64,000 bases of DNA from Trichoplax adhaerens (taxonomy: Eukaryota; Placozoa; Uniplacotomia; Trichoplacea; Trichoplacidae). Under the pieces are notes generated by a model. That model saw only the letters and a program-made list of their open reading frames with translations. It ran no database searches and had not been told where the DNA came from. The position numbers and the translations under genes were made by a program. How positions within the stretch are numbered: position 1 is the first letter of the stretch; each line of letters starts with the position of its first letter. The DNA lies in assembly GCF_000150275.1 (NCBI RefSeq), contig NW_002060946.1, positions 3,323,035 through 3,387,034 on the forward strand, given 5' to 3'. Positions 1 to 12,904 of the stretch are shown piece after piece.

Positions 1-538
1 ATAATTGAACCTCTTTTAATGCTCAAATTGCTACAGAAAATGATTCTGAAGACTCCAAACCAATGTTATATGAGCCCCAAATGATAGCTTTCTTAAACGA
101 TTCTATCATCTACATCAGAATGCATCATACACATAAATTATCACTATCGGAGGGATATCCTACTGTAGATACTGTAGATTACTATAGATTATACGTACAG
201 TATACAGTTGAGATTTCCCAATTATTCCGTAACATTAGTATACAAAGAAATATCCAAAAATAGTTGGCAATTTGCCTACGTCTGTCATTCAAATGGCACT
301 TTAAATATCAAATGACTTTCCACACACCCTCAGTACAGTATGCAAAAGCCTGATTTTTTTTCCTTAATACAGTAGCGATCGGCGTACTTTAACGAATAAT
401 GACTTGGAAATTGGACACCGTACGCAGATTATAAGGACAGATTGGTGTTATTGGATTTCTGCTGTATAGTTTGACATGTAATTTGTTCAAGTTGTGTCTA
501 TTTTTTACAATTTGCTTTGGTTTCAATACGTCAAAAAT
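1..538. other. No gene seen, left edge
   Basis: AT-rich sequence with short ORFs that lack any recognisable protein pattern. No feature can be supported here. Confidence 0.5.
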
Positions 539-640
539 TCTCAGACACTACAGTACAGTACAGTAGAACTGTGCTGTACAGTACTGTACACTCATTTTAT
601 TGTACTGTACCGTACTACTGTAGTACTGTAGCAGGATGAT
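539..640. promoter_or_regulatory. TACAGTA/TACTGTA motif cluster upstream of PNP
   Basis: About 100 bp are built almost entirely from overlapping palindrome-like ACAGTAC, GTACTGTA and CTGTAC words. The cluster ends about 195 bp before the proposed PNP start codon at 834. Similar clusters lie upstream of CLPTM1L and CCNDBP1. A regulatory role is inference; simple low-complexity sequence is the alternative. Two (TAA)n microsatellites follow at roughly 645-663 and 692-714. Confidence 0.35.
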
Positions 641-833
641 AAGATAATAATAATAATAATATTGCGGATAAATATTAATTAAGGTTAAGGTAATAATAAT
701 AATAATAATAATAATTGAATTCAACAATCATCTTGTTACAGTAGAAGCCTATTGTATCATACACGAGTGGTGAAATGTGCTTGTAAAATCGCTTTCCGAA
801 CTACTGGCTCGCAAACGGTACCAGCGAAAAGAC

Positions 834-3800
834 ATGGCGGACGTTGTAGAAAGGTAAGCGGACACCCTAACATTTTTGATTCTCACTCTTTTCCCAATTG
901 GTTTTATGAGTATGAATCAGTGAAGACCTATTGCAAAGTCAATAAGTCAATCAAAATCAATGAGTGGACTGGCCACTTTATAGCGATACTTTTGTATTTT
1001 GAACATTGCAATGTTGAAAACGGTGTCTAAGGCTCACCTTGTCATGGGCGATTTTGCACCAATCAATTCAATCGAGCTTGTTCTCACTTCAAGATATCTA
1101 CTGTCATGTTTATTTATTTATTTACAACACCATCCATGTTGTTTCTCCCTTGAAATCTACTCTAATCTCTAGGTGGTCGATAGCGACTGTTTATTTTTCC
1201 ATGTCTTTTTTTCTTGGCGTGTCTATTTGACAAAGTTGAGCGATTCTGCATGGATGAGTGTTCTAAGGCCATGTTTTTTTCAACCTTTTGATCTCTTCCG
1301 TTGTTGGCCATCAACATGATTTGCCTATTTGCATAAAACGAAAGAAAGATACTCAAAATGAACTTTCTACTATTTCATGGATGTTACAGATACTCAAATG
1401 AGCTTTCTACTATTTCATGGATGTTACAGATACTCACATGAACTTTCTACTATTTCATGGATGTTACAGATACTCATATGAACTTTCTACTATTTCATGG
1501 ATGTTACAGATACTCATATGAACTTTCTACTATTTCATGGATGTTACAGATACTCATATGAACTTTCTACTATTTCATGGATGTTACAGATACTCCAATG
1601 AACTTTCAACTATTGCATGGATTTTAGAGTACAATCTTTGTACAGTATATCAACGTAATCATTCCAAAATAATCCTACCATCAAACGAAATAAAAATTGA
1701 GGGTTGAAACTACCCTTTATCTTACATGATTATCGTACAATATAGCATGCACTTATTCAAAACGCATCGTGCTACTATAGAAAGGAAATTAGCATTGGAG
1801 GATAATCTCATGACATAGTCTTCATTTTAGACTGCTTCAATGCAACAGTCTACTTTTAAAATAGTTCTCTAGTCATACTTTATCCAATTCATCATTTCAG
1901 ATAGGATTTATCATCATAACGGCTAACGATCTTTCTCGCTATAAATGACTTCAAAAAATTCACATCTCAACCAAACCACATAAAACTCCTTTTCCTTTGC
2001 TTAGTATATTGAATAAACAAATTGTGCCCATTCCTACTTCTAATCATACATTGAGTTCCCCCCCCCCCAAAAAAAATGATAGTTGACGTAGGCAATTTGA
2101 TGTTGTCCAATTCCTGCACGCCTTTAATCTCAATCAGAAATCTGTCAACAAAAATACAGTTTCCCCGTCTAGCCTTTTAACTGTTATTGATTTATATAAT
2201 TAGACTGTAATTGCAGAACTAATAGGTAAATCACACCAGCTATACTAATATAGCGAGCGACTTGTCTCGATACCAGTTTCCTGCGTGACTAAATACGACC
2301 ATTTAGCCTACGTTGAAAATCGATCTTTTATCAATACTGTACCTTGTTCAATTTCCCAAGATTATAACGGACTGTGTTATCGCCTATTTCTATAAATGCT
2401 TAAGTCTACGTACACCCAATGTGAACAAAGTTCAATACCTTAGATCACAATTACTGGTAATCACTATCGTATTAGATACTACGCAACGGAAACGCGTACG
2501 TTAATTGATTATTAGTTGCCCTACAAATCTTGCCATCGTCATACATATACCAATAGACTTAAGGATGCATAACGCTAGTGTACTGTACAAGTAAAATCCT
2601 TTCCCGTGACTGGATAAGAAGTTCATCATTTTAACTAGAAATCCAAAAGCCCACAATCTCACCCAAGTCCTTGATAGGCTCGTATACAAGCCGTATGGGC
2701 GTCACTAAATTATTGATGCACATTCAACTTCTGTAGACTATAGCGGTTGCTTGCAATGATTGTTGGTAGATTCAAAAAATCTTCTTGTTGTCCATGTTAT
2801 ACAATAGATAACTACATTTCAATTCAAAAATCCAGTAAGAACTTTATCACATACTAGAATTGCTGTTAGCTTTCTTTCAAAATGTGATAGTTACTGTACT
2901 GTACTACAGTATCGTTTAAAAAAAGTCCACTATTCAAGTATACTATAGTTCAAGCTTACTGCATGTATGCAGTACATATTACATAGGTTCCAATTGGATA
3001 TTCCTTAGCAATGCTTATAATTATCTTTACAGTTACAGCTCGGTTGTAATTCGTCTTTGCTTGCTATAAATATTGTACACTGCCTTGCTGATGTAGTAAT
3101 ACTAGAATTTTATTAACTTTGCTGAGTTTTCGTTCTCATAATCAGTACGCGTACGAGTATATCCATGATATCACTATTGTTGTACTTTTTTAGAATTCTA
3201 TCAATCAATTCAGTTATGTAGAATTTAGTTTAATTTGCCTTGTATTTATACTGTGCAAGTAACGAATGAATTATCTTGCTGAAGGTCTTCATTAAACTTT
3301 AAATATCTACACTATGATATCTTAGAACGTCATCTTTGATCCTGTTCATATAGGCTCATTATAGTTTTTACCTTATCCTAAAGTTGTATAATAGCGACAC
3401 GTTTAGTTTACCACCTTCAATCCATCAGTAATCAAATTGGTCTTTATCATGCGGTAATTCATTATTTCGACACTGGAAATGAACGCTACTAAGTAGCTGA
3501 AATTTTCCTACAGTGTTACATCAGCATCAGTAATTACTGTGCAATGTTGCACACATTCTAGTATGCTAACATGACATTAAATTTATAATTATATGAGACA
3601 GTACTTTCACAAGGCATGCCTACGTTAGCCCAATCTCCTTACCACTTACATACTACACGTATTCTTCTGGCATTCCACTTACTGTACACCCAACTCTAAT
3701 TTGATAATTGCTATATTACAATTTGAAAACGACGCAATAAAATTTATTCAAATTTTGGGTGATCATTAAATTTAGCTATTCGTACGAAGATATAGAAGCT

Positions 3801-5220
3801 ATAAGCAAGTTCTTACTAGAAAGATGTCGTCATCGTCCCAAAATTGGCATCATTTGTGGCTCAGGATTAGGCGGATTAGCTGATACACTACAAGAGCAAG
3901 AAGCATTTCCTTATGAAAGTATTCCAAAATTTCCAGTCTCTACAGGTATAAATACCCCTAAAATTTAGACGATATGTACAACCATTGTAATTTTTGAACC
4001 TAATATTTCATATGAAAATCTATTACTGTCCTTTCGCAATCTCTATTAGCAGATTCTTTAGTTAAAATAAGATATTACTTGTTGGCAAGCTATGATCATT
4101 CATTACTACAGCATAATTTTCTAATGAATAATAATAATTTGCCTCATTCTATAAACATATCGGAGATTAGTTTATAAAATTCGATCCATAATGATTAGCT
4201 AATGATTTCTCTTTTAGTTAGTGGCCACAAAGGGCGATTGGTATTTGGAGTTTTGAGTGGTAAGGCTGTCGTTTGTATGCAAGGACGATTTCACATGTAT
4301 GAAGGTTATTCAATGGCAAAGGTATCAATCTCGATTAGCGCTCGTCTCTACAATTATACATCATTTTTGCCTCACCTATATCTATTCAGAATACGTATTA
4401 CTATGTTTTGTCAATCCTAATTATATTTCATGCTATAGTGCGGCCAAATTCGAATAAGAGCCAGTGCTAATATTGGCTTGCGCCTATACAATAGCTGACG
4501 GAGACGTATTGCTAACTAAGATATATTCATCATCTACCTATTGACTTAGGTCACTTTGCCAGTAAGGGTAATGAAGCTACTTGGTGTTGAAACAATGTTA
4601 GTAACAAATGCTGCAGGTGGCGTTAATCAAGATTATGTCCCAGGCGACATTATGATCATAAAGGATCATATCAATTTTCCTGGATTATGCGGTAATAATC
4701 CTCTGCGAGGCCCTAACAATGAAAAGTAGGTTTTAGCATCTAGCATTAGTTTGAAGCTGACGATATACCAGGATCACTGAAAATTTTATGACGTCTATAT
4801 GAACATACTTTTATTGTACGTATTAGATTCGGTCCACGTTTTCCAGCGATGAATGATGCCTATAATGCCAAACTTCGTGCATCTTTAAGAGCTGCTGCAA
4901 AACTGTGCGGACTCTCTGATCATATGAAAGAAGGAGTATACGCATACCTTGGGGGACCAGCATACGAAACAGTTGCAGAATTACGATTTCTTAAAGCAAT
5001 TGGTGTAGATGCTGTTGGAATGAGTACTGCACCTGAGGTAATCGTCGCCCGTCATTGTGGCATGAAGGTGTGTGGCTTATCCTTAATATCGAACAAGGGG
5101 ATTATGGAATACGATCCATCGTTAGTGATAGACCATAGTGAAGTTCTCGAAGCAGGAAGAGTGAGAGCTGCTGATATTCAGTCATTAGTATCCAATCTTG
5201 TTAAACTTATAGATGAATAA
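834..5220 (+). CDS. PNP: Purine nucleoside phosphorylase, five exons
   Basis: Trimeric-type purine nucleoside phosphorylase, a cytosolic purine-salvage enzyme that splits inosine or guanosine with phosphate into base and ribose-1-phosphate. Exons: 834-853, 3776-3945, 4218-4321, 4550-4725, 4827-5220. All introns are GT-AG and the frame closes to 287 aa (human 289). Visible family motifs are the phosphate loop GSGLGG near residue 35, [14 protein letters not shown] with the conserved His and Tyr, [16 protein letters not shown] with the purine-binding Glu, [15 protein letters not shown], and the base-contacting Asn in SNKG. Exon 1 codes only for MADVVE plus two bases. It was chosen because ATG 834 precedes a strong donor (GTAAGC), its phase fits exon 2 exactly, and no in-frame ATG exists next to exon 2. 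Intron 1 is about 2.9 kb against 80-280 bp for the others. An AATAAA lies at 5620-5625. Exon 1 is the least certain part. Confidence 0.94.
1345..1620. repeat. 40-bp minisatellite, about seven copies
   Basis: Nearly identical 40-bp units in head-to-tail order, with exact starts at 1381, 1421, 1461, 1501, 1541 and 1581 and a partial first copy from about 1345. Each contains GTTACAGATACTC and CTTTCTACTATTTCATGG. The central units are almost identical and the last one has diverged, as expected for an array that turns over from its middle. It lies within PNP intron 1. Confidence 0.95.
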
Positions 5221-5811
5221 GAGATAAAAAATTGTTCAATCTATCTGCAAATTGTTACTAGTTTGTTTTATGGAGCACGTATCTTTAAAGCTGTGACGGC
5301 TTTCTTTCGATCAATTACACACAAAAAACTTCACGGAATTCTTATTACGGTATAAAGAAAAGAATTGCAATACTTTTAATAATTTTAGTGTATAATTATT
5401 GTGCTGGACAATTGTTTGTAACTTGTATATGAAAATTTTTACAACGTTCGTAGATGTATACCAAAAAATTGTCACTGTGAGTAGGAACGAATTTATGCTT
5501 TAGCTTGCTAATAGTAGTTTATTAAGGATTACACTCTGCATTCATTAAGTGCCCCAAGATGACTACGGTTTTAAGTGTTGTCTTGCTTCTTTTACGTGGA
5601 CTTATATAAACAATACTAAAATAAAGTTTTAATATTTGGGGATATCGCTGGGCGATAAATTATTAACTTACCTCTTTAAATATCATTATTATGATGTAGT
5701 ACAAAAAGCATCATAACGCTACTACTTGAGCAATAACCAAGCTACTATTTTTAGCAAATGACGACCACAATGACCTCAGTACATTGATAGAAGAGATTCC
5801 AATTTATAGTT

Positions 5812-6325
5812 CGATGCTTATCTTAAAATACTTTACTCTTTTAATGATCGCATTTATTGTACTTTTATTGCAGCAGAGTACTGCTAGTTCAGTTATATTT
5901 TATGCACCAATGCTTATATTGAAATATTTTATTCTTTCAATATAGATGATCGAATTTGTAGTGCTTATTGCAGCACGGTGTATTCCTAGTCCAATTCCAT
6001 ATATTATGTTACATGTTATAAGCTATGCTTATCTTCAATACTTTATTCTTTCAACGTGGATGATCGCGATTACTATGCTTGTATTGCAGCACGACACTCC
6101 TAGTCCAATCCTACTATACTTTATAAATGTAAGCTTACCTTCAAGTGCTTTATTCTTTCATCGTGGATGATTTTAATCACTGTACTTTTATTATGGCGGG
6201 ATATTCCTAATCCAATTATAGATTTTGTAAATGTAGGCAGACGCTTGACTTTCAATATTGTATTCTTTTAATATTGATAATAGCAATTAGCGTACTCCTA
6301 GTCCAATTCTCCAATGATGCAGTCA
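5812..6325. repeat. Degenerate tandem repeat, ~115-bp unit, about five copies
   Basis: Each unit carries in order: GCTTAT...AATACTTTATTCTTTCA, a GGATGATCG-type word, ACTTTTATTGCAGCA, and TCCTAGTCCAAT. Copies begin at roughly 5812, 5911, 6024, 6139 and 6240. The units differ at many positions, so the array is old. The ORF at 5946-6170 runs through the repeats and shows no protein-family pattern. Confidence 0.8.
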
Positions 6326-8220
6326 GAGCCAACAAATTTGCTGAAAGTGATGCTGATTGTGTAAGATGATCTGTATAAGAAATGAACAACTAGAAAGAAA
6401 TCTAGTATCAATTCGTATTTGAGAGACTGCAGACGATAGTACTACCCTGGAAAAGCACCAATTTGATCGTAGTCCTTCTATATTGATTAATTAATTCTAA
6501 TTCGATAACCAAGGCATTTTGGCAAAGCAGCAAGTTGCTATTACTATAGTGTAGCATACTTTACTTCATGCTCTATAGAATCTCTACAAACTAGCATTAT
6601 AGTCTAGAACACTATCCTAATTACTCCATGTGATGACGTAAGTCTTCCAAAGTAGTCATTACTCTAACTAGAATGTAGATACTACACTCGGTGTTGTATA
6701 GAGTCTCTACAATCTAGAGGAATTATAGTTTGATAACTTGCTTAGTTAGCTCGACAGTCCTGTAGATTTATTTCGAGACCCAACGGATTTAATTTGATTT
6801 GATTAGGATTCATTTTAATTTATTTATTGACAACTCGATTCCTTGAAGATCGGAAACTATAGCAAGCGTAAGTATCAACTCATTATACTATATACTACAA
6901 TCTACACTACCCAAGATATTCTGGACTACTACGATCTGCATGGTATGGACACATACCATGCAGATGGTGCGTGAATTGAAGAAAAGCAAAACAGGTAAAG
7001 CAAAGGGCTAAACTTGGGCCAGGAATATTACACATTTTAAGCATCGTGGCTACTCGAAGATTAGTCATTCCATCAACGTTGAGATGCTTTAATGAATGTG
7101 CCGATATCATCTACCCATTTGAACATCTTGATCTCAATTTGAACACGTATCGCAGTTTTGTTGTTCAACTTTTTTTATACCATGCGCGAAGGTGTATTTC
7201 TAGGTTAAAGTTAGGTATCGTTCTCTTAGTTTCTATCCAATGCTTCGTATCTGCAATGATTGGATCGACTTTTAGCCATGGACTACTAGAAGAAGACTTC
7301 TAGTATCATAGCTTAGCAAGTTTACTCTATTACAATGCTACTTGATGCGTGTAAAATAGGCATGGAGCTAGTACACGCTTAGTATCCACTAAAAATATTT
7401 GTTGCTTCTCCACATCTAGAATATAAAGTATAGAACATACGAGTATATCATTGCAGTGATTGACGTAATTTGACTATTTTTGCCATAATCAAGTTATCTT
7501 TCATGTGCAACTTGCGGCTGTTGTATAGCATTTGTATCCAGCTTTCAATCTTAAAAGAAGAAAAAGAAGCATCGTGCTTCAACATGCTCAACGTTATATT
7601 AAGCTATTTTACTCAACAATATCAACAACAGCAACTACGCCATCAGTCTTATGTACCACGATAATGTATTTCCAGATTATAGTTTTTGAATCCTTCGTTC
7701 GCTTTCGCTCAATACCTACTATATTAAACTGATTTATTGAATTAACTATATTCATATATCTATCGATACAATTTTATTGGTGTACGACACTTACATGAAG
7801 CTAATACAAGTTTAGTATTGACCAATAGTAGTTGCTATCCAATCAACACTTACGATATACATACAAGTATTAAAATTGCCATGATAAAAATAATCCTACT
7901 GTTAACTTCATCATCCTGATTCCATTTTATCTACCGTACACAACCTTAAGAATCAAGGCAATTAATTACTCAATTACTATTATCTTTAGGGACTATTTCT
8001 CTGGTCAATTACCCGAACCAAGAACGAATCTTTGATTGACCGGTTTGGTCTGAAATTAATACTTCGATTAATTATTGGCCTTTAAAGCGGAAATTGGAAT
8101 AACTTATAACGTATACATATATCCTTCATCCATTAGTTAAATACAAAATTGTTAGGCAGAGTTTTAAATTGTAACAGGTTATTGACCAAGCTAAAGCAAG
8201 CTCTGTGACGAAAGAAGATC
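6326..8220. other. Intergenic, no gene recognised
   Basis: Contains a perfect hairpin at 6934-6965 and a loosely duplicated segment near 6570-6604 and 6697-6730. ORFs on both strands near 6907-7303 show no recognisable domain. Confidence 0.5.
6934..6965. repeat. Perfect inverted repeat, 14-bp arms and 4-bp loop
   Basis: ATCTGCATGGTATG at 6934-6947 is followed by GACA and then its exact reverse complement at 6952-6965. The arms are higher in GC than the surroundings. It may be the core of a small foldback element; no flanking target-site duplication was recognised. Confidence 0.9.
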
Positions 8221-9024
8221 ATGACCTGCTTTAAGATATTATATTTGACTTACCTAAGTCCTACACTACGTGCCTTTATTTACATACCATTACTTCTATT
8301 TGGTTCAATCTGGTGTGCAGCAGTTCCTCCCTTACCAAGTTACTTCTCCAACAAAAAGAATTTTATTAACGTCTATTTTGCAAAGCTATCATTTGCATGG
8401 ACAGCTTCATTCTTATCAGTAGTCGTTTTGCTATCCTCGTATGTTTATACAAACTGTAATATAAAACGAGTAGCAAGGCATTGTTGTCGAATTGTAGTTG
8501 CAACTGTAGCTTGGTTTGGATTAACATCAATCTTCGATCTTATTCGTAGTGCTACCGGAGATTGTACTATTCCAGAATATCAGGCAATTGATACCTGCTA
8601 TAAACATGGTGGAAACTGGACTGGTTTCGATACATCAGGCCACTGTTTCGTTATGACATATTTTAGCTTCTTAATATGCGAAGAAGTTCGCATATTATGT
8701 AATTGGAAAGCATTACTGGATAAACTAGTACCCTCCAATGAGCGCAACCCAAGTGGATCTACTTTGCGAAAAAAAAATCTTATGTTTATTACATATGTTC
8801 TAGACATAGTTGGATTGGTTTCTTGCATCCTGTTAATCATTTGGGATTTTGTTCTGATATGTACGATCGCTTACCACCATACTATCTTCGAAAAATGGGC
8901 TGGTGGAGGCATCGGTATTATCGTTTGGTTTATCACTTACAAGAAATGGTATATCATTGCTATGTCACCTACTTTACCTGGAGCAGGTCCTTACTATAGT
9001 ATTTTATCTCAAATACCAAAATGA
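8221..9024 (+). CDS. FITM2: Fat storage-inducing transmembrane protein, FITM2-like
   Basis: A 267-aa single-exon ORF with several hydrophobic segments (human FITM2 is 262 aa). FIT proteins are ER membrane enzymes that hydrolyse fatty acyl-CoA and are needed for lipid droplet formation. Recognisable family blocks are PLPSYFSNKKNFINVYFAK near residues 38-56, CYKHGGNWTGFDTSGH ending at His141, EEVRIL just after it, TIAYHH with His219/His220, and FITYKKWY plus SPTLPG near the C-terminus. His141 and His220 align with the two conserved histidines of the phosphatase-like active site. ATG 8221 gives the expected short N-terminal cytosolic tail. AATAAA at 9352-9357 is a likely polyadenylation signal. 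No intron is visible. The FITM1/FITM2 split is a vertebrate one, so this may be the single ancestral FIT gene. Confidence 0.93.
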   Translation: MTCFKILYLTYLSPTLRAFIYIPLLLFGSIWCAAVPPLPSYFSNKKNFINVYFAKLSFAWTASFLSVVVLLSSYVYTNCNIKRVARHCCRIVVATVAWFGLTSIFDLIRSATGDCTIPEYQAIDTCYKHGGNWTGFDTSGHCFVMTYFSFLICEEVRILCNWKALLDKLVPSNERNPSGSTLRKKNLMFITYVLDIVGLVSCILLIIWDFVLICTIAYHHTIFEKWAGGGIGIIVWFITYKKWYIIAMSPTLPGAGPYYSILSQIPK

Positions 9025-12000
9025 AAATCTCGATAACCTTTGAACTAGGAAATTTTAATGCTATCTAAGGCATTAACTTAAAGTTGAACGTATAAGCTTA
9101 AATGAATAGCAGCAGCTCATCGCCTCTGATTAGACCCAAAATTGTATTGATTCATAACCGAGCATTTTACGTTAGTCAACCAATCTATCCTGACTAAATT
9201 CAATGTAATCATAAATTAAACCTACAGTGGTTCTCGAATTTAATTGAGCAAAGTGTTGGCAATATTTATATTTGTACCTGCAGAATATTCTTAATACCTA
9301 TATTTCTGGGCATAGATAGAGTGGTCCGAAATGGATTATTTAAAATTTCAAAATAAAAGTTTCTCATTAATTTACTAGTAATTAAGCCTTATTGGTATTA
9401 CAGCGCCATAATGCAGTTTTGGACTAATTACATTCATTGCTTATCTTATTAAATATAATTTAAAAATATAATACTGTGAATTTGCTATATGATTTTTCTC
9501 AAGTTTATAATTGGTATGAATTTACAGTACTTTGCAATTTTTAAGAATATAACGTCGTTTAGTTTTATACAGGAGCTTTAAATAGCAAATGCATCGCAAT
9601 AATTTTTAATGAAGTTTGATTTATCAGGTCTAAAAAGCTTCTAAAATGGTCATTTTTTATGTGCTTACTATCAATGTTCGTATCTTAAACTAATCATATA
9701 ACAGCATTTCCTATTAATTATATGAAATTGTACATGCCTCTGACCCAACTGAAAACCTATTTATGTTATGAATGTTTCAAATTTGGAATAAATGCTAGCT
9801 AGCATCGACAATTTATTAATGTAGTACATTTATCCTATAACTTGTGATAAATTAATTGTGATTACTACTATTAATTTCAGCTTTTTAAGTACGTAATAGT
9901 ACACCGTACATTGTAATTATACATTAATTGAGGTATTTCCGTTACCATCTACTTAGATTTATCAACTACTAAGATAATACGATTTATTCTACACGAATAA
10001 GATAAATTTTGAACGCTGAAACTTAAGCCGCTATCTTATGAATCTATAGTATACACTTAATGTACTGTACCAATTTCAACCACTGCAGTTACAGTGGCCA
10101 CGATTTGTATCTTTCAGATTCTTAATTTCAAATTGACCTATCTACAATTCCATCAGCTCTACAACTGAAAGGTACAACAAGAGTAACAGTGATACTTTGT
10201 GATGATGTGCTATCACCTTATAGCCGCATCATTATATCAACCATTTTATTTAATTTAAGTACAAGTAGTCAAGGTATATCAAAATTAATTACTAGTGGAA
10301 ACGGAAAAGTGCTAATAAATTTAATATTAATTTTATTATATTACAGCATAAGTGAACGAAGTGTATTAGAAATAATTTCGAGAGGTTAAACAGAAATACC
10401 AATAAAAATATCTTCATATTACTTTTATTTTATAGTCCCATAACGTTGTCTTAACTTATTTATAGGATTATAGCAATACTTTAATTATAAATCAGACACC
10501 AAACTTAAAAATCCAAGTATACTAGCTATGGATATGATATTACCTCTCTCATATAAGACTTGTATTACTTTGCAACTATTCTAACCGTTAAGCAGAGTTC
10601 ACAAGCATTTAATATTGTGCCTATAAAAAAGATTTGTGACATTATTTATTAAAAAAATATTCATTTATTAAAAATATTACAGTTGATACTATCTCGTATA
10701 TTAACATTATACATGATTTATTTATTTTTTAAAATTTCTTTGCTATAGTAGTAGGATTTGCATCTTAACCTTCAGTAGCTAACAAATCGTAGGTCAATAG
10801 TAGTTACGTGGAGTATGCCTACACCTTCAAGTCAATGTTTTAATACCAGCGATCGCAACCATTATTTTAATTTTCGATCATTACTATTAGCAGAATATAA
10901 AACAAAATGCTATCCCTTTTTCATGTCTATATTACGAGAGGGTAGTAGTAGTTATAAAAAATGATTCAAGTTAAAAAAAATTACTCAGCAATCAAAAACT
11001 TTCAGTATTGAGACTGCTTGAAATTCCGTTACAGCGGTAAATTGCAGTAACACCAATCAAGATGCAGATGTACCAAATATCTTTTTTTGAATCATTTAAT
11101 GATTCATCCTAATCTATACGGTAATTAGTAAATACAACTCAATTTTTTATATTATGAAGTATCTGTATATGAATATTCTTCTGAATATGAAAATATATTG
11201 TGTAGAACCTTTTCGAGTTATTGTAATACAAACGTATATAATTAGACCTACGATTTATCAAATTTATTATAACGCTCCTATCTATCGTTTATGCGCTAGA
11301 ACGTGGTTCGTATTTAATATGCAAATAATGGAGACTTATAGATATGAGTCAATAGAATTATATGCAATCTAATCTATAAGATTAATAAAACTTCATAATG
11401 ATTTTATCAACAATTATTGTTTATTTTAACCAAAGTTTGTTCTAGACGAGCTAATTATACGCTACGAATAGATCATGATCGTTAACAATTATGCTTATTC
11501 ACCTGCTCCAAATATAACTATAAATAGAATTATTTGAATATCGATCGGATACTATAATAAAATACAAAATTCCAAGGATACAGATTCCATATAATCAAAA
11601 ATTCTCTCTGCAAGTAAGCGCTAATTTTTGTTAGCTTAAACTTTGTTGTATAAATGATTGCTGTGTAGTAACTAGGTAGTTTATATTACATTAAATATCT
11701 ACGTATACGAACATGAGTACTAAAAATACTGGTACTGAAGAGTCCATTCCAGTTGATAATTATATTTAATTAAAGCGTGACTAGATTGAAATAAGGTGCG
11801 GAAATGGTCACGCTTGGTCCATCATTTATCATTATTTCATGCTTAATTATATATCGTACTAGTAACAATTCATTAACAACATCATTTCATCAAAATAGAC
11901 GGACAAAAATAGCCAATTATAATGGCATATTGATTAGGTCAGGAAAGTAAAATGTTGATGCAAGTTGGTCATAAATTAATTTGGTCAATAACAGGTGTAA

Positions 12001-12904
12001 AATTTAGTTAATCTTACTTCTTATTCTATTCAAGGCATGATGTAAAACTATGTTAGCCTCAAATTAAATAGATGATAACATTTAAAGTTATCAATTAAAT
12101 ATTAAAGAGGCCAAATCATGGAAATTACCTATTAATAGTATTAAATGAATGGATTTTAATTAGAATAGTATTCCATTTTACTTGATATTTATAGCTCTGC
12201 GTTATTGATACTATGTAAAAATTGTGTTCTAAGATAAATGAACTGATGTACCGGGTAATAATCTAAATTAATCATCATACACGAAGAGAATCAATAATTT
12301 TAATTTTTACCTACTATTGGTAAATAAATGAATCAACTCCAGCTCCTGTAGCATTTATCTATCGAAAAAATATCATTAAATAGCTAGAAATATTCATCAC
12401 CTCTATTTTAATCATTATATTCAGGACAATAGATTATTTAACTAAATAGATTTTGAAAATAATTCTGTTCTATTGTAAATGGGCAGCTAATTCGAAATTG
12501 GATTCCGGTTGTAGTGTATTTACTTCGTCCGAATTATCCTATATCATCAATTTATTTCCGTAAATAACATAGGTTGCGGTTATAAAACATTTTCTATATT
12601 GAGTTTCTTTCTAAAATCAGTGACGTTTGTTTACTTAAAATTCCTCTCTTAGCAAACCTAATAGCAAAGACCGTCATTATAGAAAGTTTATCGATTATCA
12701 TTTTTGTCAACCCTTATAGACTCCCCGTTTCAATAAAACTACATTTCATTACAACCCTAAGTCAACATCATCTAAATTAATGAAATGTTTTTTTTAAAAT
12801 CAATTTGTTCAAGATATACGATATCAATATAATACCATCATTTAAACATTTTAATATCTTAATTAAGGATAATACGTAGCCATTATGTTTTATATTTAAA
12901 AATT
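9025..12904. other. Gene-poor AT-rich interval
   Basis: No ORF has a recognisable protein signature. The longest candidates (10189-10389 and 11154-11372 on +) are low-complexity hydrophobic or Tyr/Ile-rich and look like chance ORFs. Confidence 0.5.

Noticed and set aside
752-1030. 92-codon ORF on +
   Set aside because: No protein similarity recognised. The PNP first exon at 834-853 lies inside it in another frame and explains the conserved-looking donor.
7046-7303. 85-codon ORF on + and a 67-codon ORF on - around 6907-7110
   Set aside because: No recognisable domain and no exon partner.
10189-10389. 66-codon hydrophobic ORF on +
   Set aside because: No signal peptide pattern, homology or flanking exon. 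Consistent with AT-rich chance coding.
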